A model generated the notes under the pieces. It made no database searches, was not told the DNA's origin, and saw only the letters and a program-made list of their open reading frames with translations. Position numbers and translations under genes: made by a program. Below, in pieces: positions 7,955 through 14,991 of a DNA stretch of 64,000 nucleotides. Positions within the stretch are counted from its first letter, which is position 1, and every line of letters begins with the position of its first letter. The stretch is from an uncultured Eubacteriales bacterium (GTDB lineage Bacteria > Bacillota > Clostridia > Lachnospirales > Lachnospiraceae). The DNA is taken from positions 1 through 64,000 of the forward strand of contig CASFBR010000075.1 of NCBI GenBank assembly GCA_949292795.1, given 5' to 3'.

Positions 7955-8422
7955 ATGGCTATTGAAAAGGTAAGAGAATATTTCCGTCAATTTGGCATGG
8001 AGGATCAGATCATGGAATTTGATACATCCAGTGCTACTGTGGAGCTGGCAGCCCAGGCTGTCGGTACAGAGCCGGCACGGATTGCAAAAACGCTTTCGTT
8101 TAAAGACAAGGAAGGGGAAGGGTGCATCCTCATTGTGACTGCCGGTGATAAAAAAATTGATAATGTCAAATTTAAAGCCCAGTTTCATATGAAAGCAAAA
8201 ATGCTCACCCCCGAGGAGGTACGCACGCTTGTGGGCCATGAAATCGGCGGCGTGTGCCCGTTTGCCGTAGGAGAGAAGGTTTCGGTGTATACCGATGTGT
8301 CCCTCCGCCGGTTCTCTACTGTATTTCCTGCCGCAGGGAGCATCAACAGCGCCATAGAGCTGGACTGCGATGCACTGTTTAAATATTCCGGCAGCCTTGG
8401 CTGGATCGACGTGTGTAAATAA
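7955..8422 (+). CDS. YbaK/EbsC-family aminoacyl-tRNA deacylase-like protein
   Basis: A 155-residue single-domain protein of the YbaK/ProX superfamily, whose members hydrolyse mischarged tRNAs such as Cys-tRNA(Pro). The sequence AARIAKTLSFK-type (here RIAKTLSFKDKEG) contains the conserved Lys, and VGHEIGGVCPFAV is the GGxxP-like block. AAGGAGG eight bases before ATG 7955 fixes the start; an upstream GTG at 7937 has no site. A second, different YbaK homologue is encoded at 21336. The exact tRNA substrate cannot be told from sequence. Confidence 0.82.
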   Translation: MAIEKVREYFRQFGMEDQIMEFDTSSATVELAAQAVGTEPARIAKTLSFKDKEGEGCILIVTAGDKKIDNVKFKAQFHMKAKMLTPEEVRTLVGHEIGGVCPFAVGEKVSVYTDVSLRRFSTVFPAAGSINSAIELDCDALFKYSGSLGWIDVCK

Positions 8423-8423
8423 A

Positions 8424-8499
8424 ATGGTCAGCGCCGGTGTACAATGGACAGCACGCCTCAAACCGTGGGATTTCGGTCGTCTGTACACCGAAGCTATGG
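8424..8499. repeat. Dispersed imperfect palindrome, copy 1
   Basis: Starts two bases after the ybaK-like stop. It reads ATGGTCAGCGCCGGTGTA, then a GC-rich centre, then CTGTACACCGAAGCTATGG, with GGTGTACA/TGTACACC able to close a long hairpin. The same order of blocks recurs at 18668-18738, 10 kb away, with C/T changes spread through it. It may act as a terminator, but no T-run follows here. Confidence 0.65.
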
Positions 8500-8500
8500 A

Positions 8501-8529
8501 TTGACATTTTAATAGCAGTAGTGTATGAT
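8501..8529 (+). promoter_or_regulatory. Sigma-A promoter of the metal ABC importer
   Basis: TTGACA (8501-8506), a 17-bp spacer and TATGAT (8524-8529): near-consensus elements at optimal spacing, 92 bases before the TTG start of the binding-protein gene. Confidence 0.85.
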
Positions 8530-8558
8530 TCTTAATGAGACTTGGTTTCATTAAGAAT
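8528..8558. promoter_or_regulatory. 31-bp palindromic operator over the promoter -10/start region
   Basis: ATTCTTAATGAGAC and GTTTCATTAAGAAT form an almost perfect inverted repeat around TTG, centred at 8543 and overlapping the end of the -10 box. The position is that of a repressor site for a metalloregulator such as a Fur/Zur or MarR-type protein. The same bases followed by TTTTTTGCTTTT could also fold as a weak terminator-like hairpin, so attenuation is an alternative reading. Confidence 0.65.
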
Positions 8559-8620
8559 TTTTTGCTTTTCATAGGAAACAGTGTTGCTATGAATATATTG
8601 CAGTAGAAAGAAGGAGACTC

Positions 8621-9589
8621 TTGAAATTTCTGAAAAAACAATGGCTCGTCATGCTGGCGGCCGTATTGTCGGGAGTGCTGGCAGCCACAGGGTGCGGCCA
8701 GGAGACGGCCGGCGGCTTGGCACCGGCAGACGCGCAGGACGGGGATAAGCTGACGATTATCTGTACGTTATTTCCTCAGTATGATTTTGCCAGATTTATT
8801 GCAGGGGATGAGGCTTGTGTGACGATGCTTTTATCACCGGGGCAGGAAGCGCATATGTTTGATCCCACACCGGCAGATATGGAGGCGATTGCCTCGTGTG
8901 ATCTGTTTATTTACACCGGCGATGCCATGGAGAGCTGGGCGGCCCAGATCGTAGAAAGCCTGGATGATCAGGTGCAGGTGCTTGACCTTTCACAATATGT
9001 GATGCTCCGGGAGGAAGATGACCATGACCACGAAGGCCATGAGGGCCATGACCATGGCGGCTACGATCCCCATTACTGGCTGGATATGACCAACGCCATA
9101 GCTATGACGGAGGCAATCGGAGAGACGCTTATGGATATGGACCCGGAACATGCCGATGTCTATGCCCGGCGCACACAGACGTATGCCGGGCAGCTTCAGG
9201 CTCTGGATGATGCTTTTATGGAAACAGTACAAGACAGCCCAAGACATGACCTGGTTTTTGGCGGGCGCTTTGCTTACAGCTATTTTATAAAGCGCTACAG
9301 TCTGGATTATGAAAGCGTGTACCACACATGCTCTGCACAATCCGATCCGGGCGTTTCGGATATGATCCGGGTCATTGACTATATCCAGGAGCATCATAAT
9401 TCCTGTATTTTTTATGAGGAGCTCGCCAGCGGAAATGTGGCAAAGACAATCGCAGAAGATACCCATATTGAAACAGCGGTATTTACGACGGGCCATAATG
9501 TGACAAAAAGTGAGTTTGACCAGGGCGTGACATTTATTGATCTGATGAACCGCAACCTGGAGCTTTTAAAGCGCGTACTGGCAGAGTAG
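8621..9589 (+). CDS. znuA: Zinc/manganese ABC transporter substrate-binding lipoprotein
   Basis: A 322-residue cluster A-I metal-binding lipoprotein. A signal peptide ends in LAATGC, so Cys25 would be lipidated. HMFDP (His78) and DPHYWLDM (His151) supply metal ligands. Residues 133-145 form a His/Asp/Glu-rich loop (DDHDHEGHEGHDH) typical of zinc scavengers. Where many homologues have a third His before an aromatic YF motif, this protein reads GGRFAYSYF, with Arg in that place; other Clostridia members of the subfamily share this feature. It starts with TTG after GAAGGAGACTC. It heads the operon with the ATPase and permease genes and sits behind a strong promoter and palindromic operator. Confidence 0.88.
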   Translation: MKFLKKQWLVMLAAVLSGVLAATGCGQETAGGLAPADAQDGDKLTIICTLFPQYDFARFIAGDEACVTMLLSPGQEAHMFDPTPADMEAIASCDLFIYTGDAMESWAAQIVESLDDQVQVLDLSQYVMLREEDDHDHEGHEGHDHGGYDPHYWLDMTNAIAMTEAIGETLMDMDPEHADVYARRTQTYAGQLQALDDAFMETVQDSPRHDLVFGGRFAYSYFIKRYSLDYESVYHTCSAQSDPGVSDMIRVIDYIQEHHNSCIFYEELASGNVAKTIAEDTHIETAVFTTGHNVTKSEFDQGVTFIDLMNRNLELLKRVLAE

Positions 9590-9811
9590 CGGCCGCGGCA
9601 GAAAAAATGCCGGAAGGTGAGCAGCCGCGGGGAGCAAAGTAAGCGCGGCGGCAAAAGCAAGCCGGAGATGAGCGGCCGCGGGGCGCAAAGCAGGCGCGGC
9701 GGCAAAACAAGCCGGAAGGTGAGCGGCCGCGGGGGCAAAGCAGGCGCGGCGGCAAAACAAGCCGGAAGGTGAGCGGCCGCAGAGGGCAAAGCGGGTGCAG
9801 CAGCAGAAATG
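9590..9811. repeat. GC-rich tandem array of about 51 bp units inside the metal importer operon
   Basis: After the znuA stop, GCGGCCGC-type starts recur at 9590, 9621 (GCAGCCGC), 9672, 9723 and 9773, giving periods of 51, 51 and 50 bp after a shorter first unit. Each unit contains GCAAAGCAGGCGCGGCGGC and AAGCCGGAAGGTGA. It fills nearly the whole gap between znuA and znuC. It is probably non-coding, although short frames are open through it on both strands. Confidence 0.85.
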
Positions 9812-9820
9812 GAGTGAATC

Positions 9821-10519
9821 ATGGAATTATTGACATTAAAACAGGTTTCCATCGCCTATGACAATGAGCGGAGGTTTGCGGTGGAAAATGTGAGTTTTAC
9901 GGTTAACGAAGGGGAATATATATGTCTGATCGGCAGCAACGGCTCAGGAAAAAGTACGCTGCTTAAAGGGATCACAGGGCTTGTGCCCGTAACCTCCGGG
10001 ACGGTCACACGCCATATCCGCCAGGGGCAGTGCGGCTATCTTTCCCAGAACCATATGATCGGACCAAATTTTCCGGCAACGGTTTATGAAGTGATCCTAT
10101 CGGGGACGCAAAGCAGGGAAAAGCATCTGCCGTTTTATACAAAGCAAGACCGAAAGCTTGCTCAAAGAGCAATGGAAATGTTTGGTGTGTCCGATTACCG
10201 TTCACGGCGCATCGGACATCTGTCCGGCGGACAGCAGCAGCGGGTTTTGCTTGCCCGGGCATTTTGCACGAGCCCGAAGCTGCTTTTGCTGGATGAACCG
10301 TGCGCCGGCCTTGACCCTGTCATTACCCGGGAGTTTTACGAGCTGCTCGCCCGGTTAAATAAAGAGGAGCATATCGCAATCCTCATGGCCAGCCATGATC
10401 TTGAGCAAGTTGAAAGCTATGCCGGCCGTGTGATTGTCATGAACCAGACCGTTGAATTTGACGGTACGGTGGATGCCTGGAAAGAAGCTGCGGTAAAGGG
10501 GGAACTGCTCAATGTCTGA
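9821..10519 (+). CDS. znuC: Metal ABC transporter ATP-binding protein
   Basis: A 232-residue ABC ATPase. Walker A GSNGSGKS is at residues 38-45, LSQN forms the Q-loop, LSGGQQQR is the signature, LLLLDEP is Walker B, and MASHD carries the switch His. It powers uptake with the permease encoded next, which overlaps its last eight bases. It sits downstream of the metal-binding lipoprotein gene, separated from it by the GC-rich tandem array. GGAGTGAATC before the ATG is the ribosome site. Confidence 0.9.
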   Translation: MELLTLKQVSIAYDNERRFAVENVSFTVNEGEYICLIGSNGSGKSTLLKGITGLVPVTSGTVTRHIRQGQCGYLSQNHMIGPNFPATVYEVILSGTQSREKHLPFYTKQDRKLAQRAMEMFGVSDYRSRRIGHLSGGQQQRVLLARAFCTSPKLLLLDEPCAGLDPVITREFYELLARLNKEEHIAILMASHDLEQVESYAGRVIVMNQTVEFDGTVDAWKEAAVKGELLNV

Positions 10520-11351
10520 TCTTTTTACAATGTTTTCATATGCATTTATACAAAGGGCGCTGCTCGTCGGCCTGCTCATTGCTCTGTGTGCAGCGCTTCT
10601 GGGTGTAATCCTTGTTCAGAAGCGTTATTCGCTCATTGGTCATGGGCTGGGCGATGTGGGATTTGCGTCCACAGCTTTAGCGGTGGCTTTGGGCCTGCCG
10701 GTACTGTCCGTATCGATCCCCATAGTCATTGTGGCAGCCTGTGCCATTATGTTTTACAGCCAGAAGGTAAAAAGCAGCGGTGATATTGCCATCGGCATGG
10801 TCGCTACCGGAGCTCTTGCCACCGGCGTAGTGATCACAGCAGTATCGGGCGGCTTTAATGTCGATGTGAGCGACTACATGTTCGGAAGTATTCTGGCAAT
10901 CAGCGATACAGATGTAGTTTTGTCGCTGATTCTGTCAGCCGTGATCATCGTTTTGTTTGTTCTTTGCTATAACCGCCTGTTCCTTGTGACCTGTGATGAA
11001 ACCTTTGCCCGGGCAAGCGGCATCCGGGTCAGCTTTTATCAGTTTGTCATCGCCCTGCTGACAGCGCTGACCGTTGTTCTTGGAATGCGCATGATGGGAA
11101 GCCTTCTGATCTCCAGCCTGATTATTTTCCCGGCAGTGACGGCGGGCAAGCTTGTAAAAAGCTTTAAGGCGGTCGTGTGCACCTCGGTCGTGCTGTCCAT
11201 GGTCTGCTTTTTCTTTGGCATCCTTTTATCCTTTGTGGTCAACCTTCCCACAGGTGCAAGTATTGTGATCGTCAACATTGTGGTGCTGCTGGCTGTTTTG
11301 GCGGTAAAAAATCTTGTGTTTTCCAGACTTTTACGGTATGATAATACTTAA
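10512..11351 (+). CDS. znuB: Metal ABC transporter permease
   Basis: A 279-residue inner-membrane protein with about eight hydrophobic segments, of the ABC-3 family (ZnuB/MntB/AdcB). The conserved GHGLGDVGFAS-type block near residue 40 and the SLLISSLIIFPAVTAGKL block near residue 200 are typical. Its ATG lies within the end of znuC (8-base overlap), so the two are probably translated together. The metal is inferred as zinc from the His-rich binding protein; manganese cannot be excluded. Confidence 0.9.
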   Translation: MSDLFTMFSYAFIQRALLVGLLIALCAALLGVILVQKRYSLIGHGLGDVGFASTALAVALGLPVLSVSIPIVIVAACAIMFYSQKVKSSGDIAIGMVATGALATGVVITAVSGGFNVDVSDYMFGSILAISDTDVVLSLILSAVIIVLFVLCYNRLFLVTCDETFARASGIRVSFYQFVIALLTALTVVLGMRMMGSLLISSLIIFPAVTAGKLVKSFKAVVCTSVVLSMVCFFFGILLSFVVNLPTGASIVIVNIVVLLAVLAVKNLVFSRLLRYDNT

Positions 11352-11404
11352 ACAGCAGCTTTTTTCTGCCTGTGAAAAACGTTTGTTAAGAAAGGAAGTC
11401 CATA

Positions 11405-12427
11405 ATGAAGATCATTACTTTTGCCGTTCCGTGCTATAATTCGGAGGCATATATGAGAAAGTGCATTGATTCTCTGCTTGTGGCCGGGGATGATGCGGAG
11501 ATTCTTATTGTCGATGACGGGTCTGCAAAGGATAACACACCGGCGATCGCCGATGAATATGAAGCGAAATACCCGGAAATCTGTCGGGCGATCCATCAGG
11601 AAAACGGCGGCCACGGAGAGGCGGTCAATACGGGGCTTGTAAACGCTAAGGGCATGTATTACAAGGTTGTTGATTCAGATGACTGGCTGGACAAGGAGAG
11701 CCTTCTGGCTGTGATCAGCCAGCTAAAGGAGTTCCGTCAGCAGCGCCGCAGAGTCGATATGATGATCTGCAATTATGTATATGAACATGCAGAGGATCAG
11801 ACGTCCCACACCGTAAGCTACGCCAATGCCCTGCCGAAAAACTGTATTTTTGGATGGAAGCGCGTCGGCCATTTCCGGCCGGATCAAAACCTGCTGATGC
11901 ATTCCGTAATCTACCGGACGAAGGTTTTAAGACGCAGCGGTCTCGTTCTTCCAAAGCATACCTTTTATGTGGACAATCTTTTTGTATATGTGCCGCTGCC
12001 TTATGTGAAGACGATGTATTATATGGATGTGGATCTGTACCGCTATTATATCGGCCGTTCAGACCAGTCGGTCAATGAGCAGGTGATGATCGGACGTATC
12101 GATCAGCAGATTTATGTCAACAACCTGATGATCAATGCATACAGCCTGCCGGGGGATGTGAAAAACCGCCGTCTGGCCAAATATATGATGAAGTATCTGG
12201 CGATGATCTGCTGTGTGACCTCGATCATGCTGATCATTTCCGGTACGGAAGAAAACCGGGCAAAGCTGCACAAGCTCTGGCGCGATTTTAAGGCGCGTGA
12301 TCCGAAGATGTACCGCCATATCCGTTTTGGCGCCCGGGGCATCGTGAGCAATCCTCCGGGAAGATGGGCTGAGCCTGTAATCGTAAAGGGCTATCATCTG
12401 GCTCAGAAAATTTTCAAGTTTAATTGA
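11405..12427 (+). CDS. Family 2 glycosyltransferase
   Basis: A 340-residue GT-A fold enzyme. VPCYNSEAYMRKCIDSLL starts the nucleotide-sugar domain, followed by LIVDDGSAKDNT and, near residue 92, the KVVDSDDWLD motif, a DXD-like metal/sugar nucleotide site. No membrane segment is evident, so it is likely a cytosolic or peripheral transferase for a surface glycan. It follows the metal importer by 53 bases with AAAGGAAG as ribosome site but has no functional link to it. Its stop codon nearly abuts the -35 box of the next, RNA-only, transcription unit. The acceptor is unknown. Confidence 0.85.
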   Translation: MKIITFAVPCYNSEAYMRKCIDSLLVAGDDAEILIVDDGSAKDNTPAIADEYEAKYPEICRAIHQENGGHGEAVNTGLVNAKGMYYKVVDSDDWLDKESLLAVISQLKEFRQQRRRVDMMICNYVYEHAEDQTSHTVSYANALPKNCIFGWKRVGHFRPDQNLLMHSVIYRTKVLRRSGLVLPKHTFYVDNLFVYVPLPYVKTMYYMDVDLYRYYIGRSDQSVNEQVMIGRIDQQIYVNNLMINAYSLPGDVKNRRLAKYMMKYLAMICCVTSIMLIISGTEENRAKLHKLWRDFKARDPKMYRHIRFGARGIVSNPPGRWAEPVIVKGYHLAQKIFKFN

Positions 12428-12452
12428 CATTTACTAAAAATCGTGGTATTGT
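12424..12452 (+). promoter_or_regulatory. Sigma-A promoter of the orphan cobalamin riboswitch
   Basis: TTGACA (12424-12429), a 17-bp spacer and TATTGT (12447-12452). Transcription would begin near 12459, a few bases before the riboswitch P1 stem. Confidence 0.75.
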
Positions 12453-12469
12453 TAAAACCAACTAAATAG

Positions 12470-12732
12470 TATCCAGGTTCTCGCGAGAGATTGAAAGGGA
12501 ATCCGGTGGAAGTCCGGAACGATCCCGTCACTGTGCACAGGGAGCCTTCATGCATAACCATTGGCCCGAAACGGAAGTCTTTACAGCATATTGCTGGGCT
12601 TCGGGCATCGATTACGTTCGGATGATTTCAGACAGACATCTATTATGAATGGATGCTTTCAGAACGTAATGCCGGACGGCTGAGAAGGGGCATGACAGGT
12701 GCTGATCTGAAGTCAGGAGACCTGCCTGGATA
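12470..12732 (+). ncRNA. Cobalamin (adenosylcobalamin) riboswitch
   Basis: P1 is formed by TATCCAGG (12470-12477) with CCTGGATA (12725-12732). The core reads AAAGGGAATCCGGTGGAAG, TCCGGAACGATCCCGTCACTGT in order, which are the standard conserved blocks, and the B12 box AAGTCAGGAGACCTGCC is at 12710-12726. Between them are two peripheral hairpins, GCCCGAA/TTCGGGC and ATTACGTTC/GAACGTAAT, so the domain is longer than usual. No protein gene lies directly downstream before two terminators. Confidence 0.93.
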
Positions 12733-12907
12733 TGGGATGCCGGATTTCTGCGGTCGATGGAGAGCCGATGTAAAAGCATTACATTCGATGTTTAAGGATG
12801 CACATGCTCTTTTCATAATGGATCTTTTTAAGCAGCCGGCAGCGGCTGCTTTATTTCCGTGCATGAGATGCTCATTCCCATGAGATTTCATAGATATTAC
12901 CAGTAAG
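12733..12907 (+). ncRNA. Gene-less tail of the riboswitch transcript
   Basis: About 175 bases between the riboswitch and the final terminator. Only short open frames exist, such as a 32-codon frame from 12789, and none has a good ribosome site. An internal hairpin at 12830-12851 divides it. It could be a trans-acting small RNA, the leader of a gene since lost, or simply an expression platform. Confidence 0.45.
12830..12858 (+). terminator. Hairpin, probable riboswitch-controlled terminator
   Basis: AAGCAGCCG (12830-12838) pairs with CGGCTGCTT (12843-12851) around GCAG, followed by TATTT. It is about 100 bases after the B12 box. Confidence 0.6.
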
Positions 12908-12947
12908 AAAGATACCAGAATGAACGGTCATTCTGGTATCTTTTGTT
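12908..12947 (+). terminator. Strong intrinsic terminator
   Basis: A perfect 16-bp stem, AAAGATACCAGAATGA (12908-12923) with its complement at 12928-12943, loop ACGG, followed by TTTGTTG. It separates the riboswitch unit from the glycosylase gene that starts at 12996. Confidence 0.88.
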
Positions 12948-12995
12948 GTAGAGCTTTTTGTTTGCATAGAGCTTTTATTTGCAGAGGAGATTACC

Positions 12996-13508
12996 ATGCC
13001 AAAAGACAATTATCAGCCGGTGCGGGCTGCCCATACTATTGAGCCGGTGTTTGACCGGACATCTGAGGTCCTCATCCTCGGCTCATTTCCGTCAGTGAAG
13101 TCCAGAGAAGCGGGATTTTTTTATCATCACCCGCAAAACCGTTTCTGGAAAGTGATTTCAGCGCTGACCCTGGAACCGCTGCCAAGCAGCATTGACGAAA
13201 AAAAGGCGCTGCTCATACGGCATCATATTGCCCTGTGGGATGTGATCGAAAGCTGTGAAATCTGCGGCTCCAGCGACAGCTCCATACGCAATGTAAAACC
13301 GAATGATCTGACGCGTATTTTAAAATGTGCGCCGATAACAGGGATTTTTGCCAATGGCGGCAAGGCATGGGAGCTTTACAATAAATACTGCGCAGCTCTG
13401 ACCGGACGCCCCTGCGTTAAGCTGCCTTCCACCAGCCCGGCCAACGCGGCTTTTTCTCTGGAACGGCTCTGCCAGGCATGGGCTGTGGTGCACAAAGAGC
13501 TTAAGTAA
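12996..13508 (+). CDS. DNA-deoxyinosine glycosylase (uracil-DNA glycosylase superfamily)
   Basis: A 170-residue protein of the UDG superfamily, closest in motif content to family 6 hypoxanthine-DNA glycosylases and Mug-like enzymes that remove deaminated bases. Motif 1 is ILGSFPSVKSREAGFFYHHP followed by QNRFWKV; the second motif is LPSTSPANAAFS near residue 147. It is a cytosolic DNA-repair enzyme. AGAGGAGATTACC precedes the ATG. The gene stands alone between a strong terminator and the rlmD-like gene; the upstream riboswitch is unlikely to control it because a terminator intervenes. Confidence 0.85.
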   Translation: MPKDNYQPVRAAHTIEPVFDRTSEVLILGSFPSVKSREAGFFYHHPQNRFWKVISALTLEPLPSSIDEKKALLIRHHIALWDVIESCEICGSSDSSIRNVKPNDLTRILKCAPITGIFANGGKAWELYNKYCAALTGRPCVKLPSTSPANAAFSLERLCQAWAVVHKELK

Positions 13509-13572
13509 CGCTTTGGCGGCGGGCGATGGACGCCGGGCCGCTGTGAACTTTTGAGAAAGCTGAGGAATTATT

Positions 13573-14991
13573 ATGAGCAAAAAAATATATCGTGTCCGGG
13601 CCAGGTATCTTGATCATGAGGGCCGGGGCGTTGTTAGCTTTAATCATTCGATGATCCCGGTAGAAGGGCTGCTGCCCGGAGAGCTGGGAGAAATATCGCT
13701 TTACCGGCGTAAAGGTGAGACGTTTGGACGGCTTGAAGCGCTGTCTGAGCCATCCGGACAACGTCAGACGCAGGTTTGCCCGTATTTTGAAAAATGCGGA
13801 GGCTGCCAGCTCTGGCATATGCGCTATGACGCGCAGCTTCGCTTTAAGCAGGAACAGGTGGCACAGCTTATGGGGAGAGACTGTACGGTTTTGCCGGTGC
13901 TCGGCATGGAAAGTCCCCTCGGGTACCGCCATAAGGTTCATGCGACCTTCGGGCGCGGGCACGGCAAAAAAGTGATTGCCGGGATTTACCGGGAAGGCTC
14001 TCATGAGCTGATTCAGATTCATGACTGCCTGATCCAGAATACGGCGGCCAATGAGGTTATTGCCGGGATATGCGCGGCTATGGAAGCGCTTAACATCGCG
14101 CCTTATGATGAAGATACCGGCCGGGGGCTTTTGCGTCATGTCCTCATCCGCGTTGGGCATAAGACCGGACAGATGATGGTCGTGCTTGTCGTCTCACGGT
14201 TTCAGTTTCCGCAAAGCCGGGCACTGTGCAGCCGGCTGCTGGAAAGCTTTCCGCAGATCCGCTCGATCGTTTACAGCCTGAATCCTTATAAAACAAGCAT
14301 GGTGCTTGGCCGGGAGTTTAAAACAATTTACGGGGACGGCGTGATCATGGACGAGCTTTGCGGACTTAAGTTTTTGATGTCGCCGTCATCCTTTTACCAG
14401 GTGAATCCGGCGCAGACAGAGATTCTTTACACAAAGGCTATGGAAATGGCGCAAATTACAAAAAATGACCGGGTACTGGACACTTACTGCGGCACCGGGA
14501 CGATCAGCCTGGTCGCGGCGGCTTACGCCAAAAGCGTGACCGGCGTGGAGCAAAATCCTTCGGCTGTTGCCGATGCAAATGCGAATGCCCGGAATAATCA
14601 TGTGAAAAATGTACATTTTATATGTGAAGATGCCACAAAATATATGGAACGTGTGGCGGTTGATTTTGAGGGCCAATCCGATTATAATGTTGTCATCATG
14701 GATCCGCCCAGGAGCGGCAGCAGCCCACGTTTTTTAAAAGCGCTGGCAAAGCTTGCTCCGCATCGGGTGATTTACATATCCTGTAATCCGGTTACTCAAA
14801 AACGCGACCTGACGGCTCTGTGCAGGGACGGATACAGGATCATGAAAATTCAGCCGGTGGATATGTTTCCGATGACGGCAGGTATTGAAAATATTGTGCT
14901 CCTTCAGTACGCTCCCAGGGAGTCCGGGCGGCAGACGCACAGACCGAAGGGAACGGCACGAAGGCCGCAAAGATCGGAGGGACGCCTGTGA
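13573..14991 (+). CDS. rlmD: 23S rRNA (uracil-5-)-methyltransferase, RlmD/RumA family
   Basis: A 472-residue tRNA/rRNA m5U methyltransferase. An N-terminal TRAM-like RNA-binding domain (residues 1-65) is followed by CPYFEKCGGC with a later HDCLIQN Cys, the four-Cys [4Fe-4S] arrangement of the RumA group. The C-terminal half is the SAM domain: DTYCGTGTISL, MDPPRSGS, and the catalytic ISCNPVTQKRDL loop. Gram-positive genomes carry one to three such paralogues, so the exact uridine (U747, U1939 or both) is uncertain. The C-terminal tail after residue 455 is basic and low-complexity. The stop overlaps the next gene's GTG. Confidence 0.9.
   Translation: MSKKIYRVRARYLDHEGRGVVSFNHSMIPVEGLLPGELGEISLYRRKGETFGRLEALSEPSGQRQTQVCPYFEKCGGCQLWHMRYDAQLRFKQEQVAQLMGRDCTVLPVLGMESPLGYRHKVHATFGRGHGKKVIAGIYREGSHELIQIHDCLIQNTAANEVIAGICAAMEALNIAPYDEDTGRGLLRHVLIRVGHKTGQMMVVLVVSRFQFPQSRALCSRLLESFPQIRSIVYSLNPYKTSMVLGREFKTIYGDGVIMDELCGLKFLMSPSSFYQVNPAQTEILYTKAMEMAQITKNDRVLDTYCGTGTISLVAAAYAKSVTGVEQNPSAVADANANARNNHVKNVHFICEDATKYMERVAVDFEGQSDYNVVIMDPPRSGSSPRFLKALAKLAPHRVIYISCNPVTQKRDLTALCRDGYRIMKIQPVDMFPMTAGIENIVLLQYAPRESGRQTHRPKGTARRPQRSEGRL

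Noticed and set aside
9590..9811. CRISPR array
   Set aside because: The units are contiguous tandem copies about 51 bp long with no unique spacers, and no cas genes are near.
12653..12883. 76-codon open frame over the riboswitch
   Set aside because: It overlaps the conserved B12 box and the first terminator, has no ribosome site and no protein-like composition; it is a shadow of the RNA structure.
12736..12907. EutX-like ANTAR twin hairpin in the riboswitch tail
   Set aside because: The only clear hairpin (12830-12851) has a GCAG or GGCAGC loop, without the A1/G4 hexaloop that ANTAR proteins need, and no eut genes are in the window.
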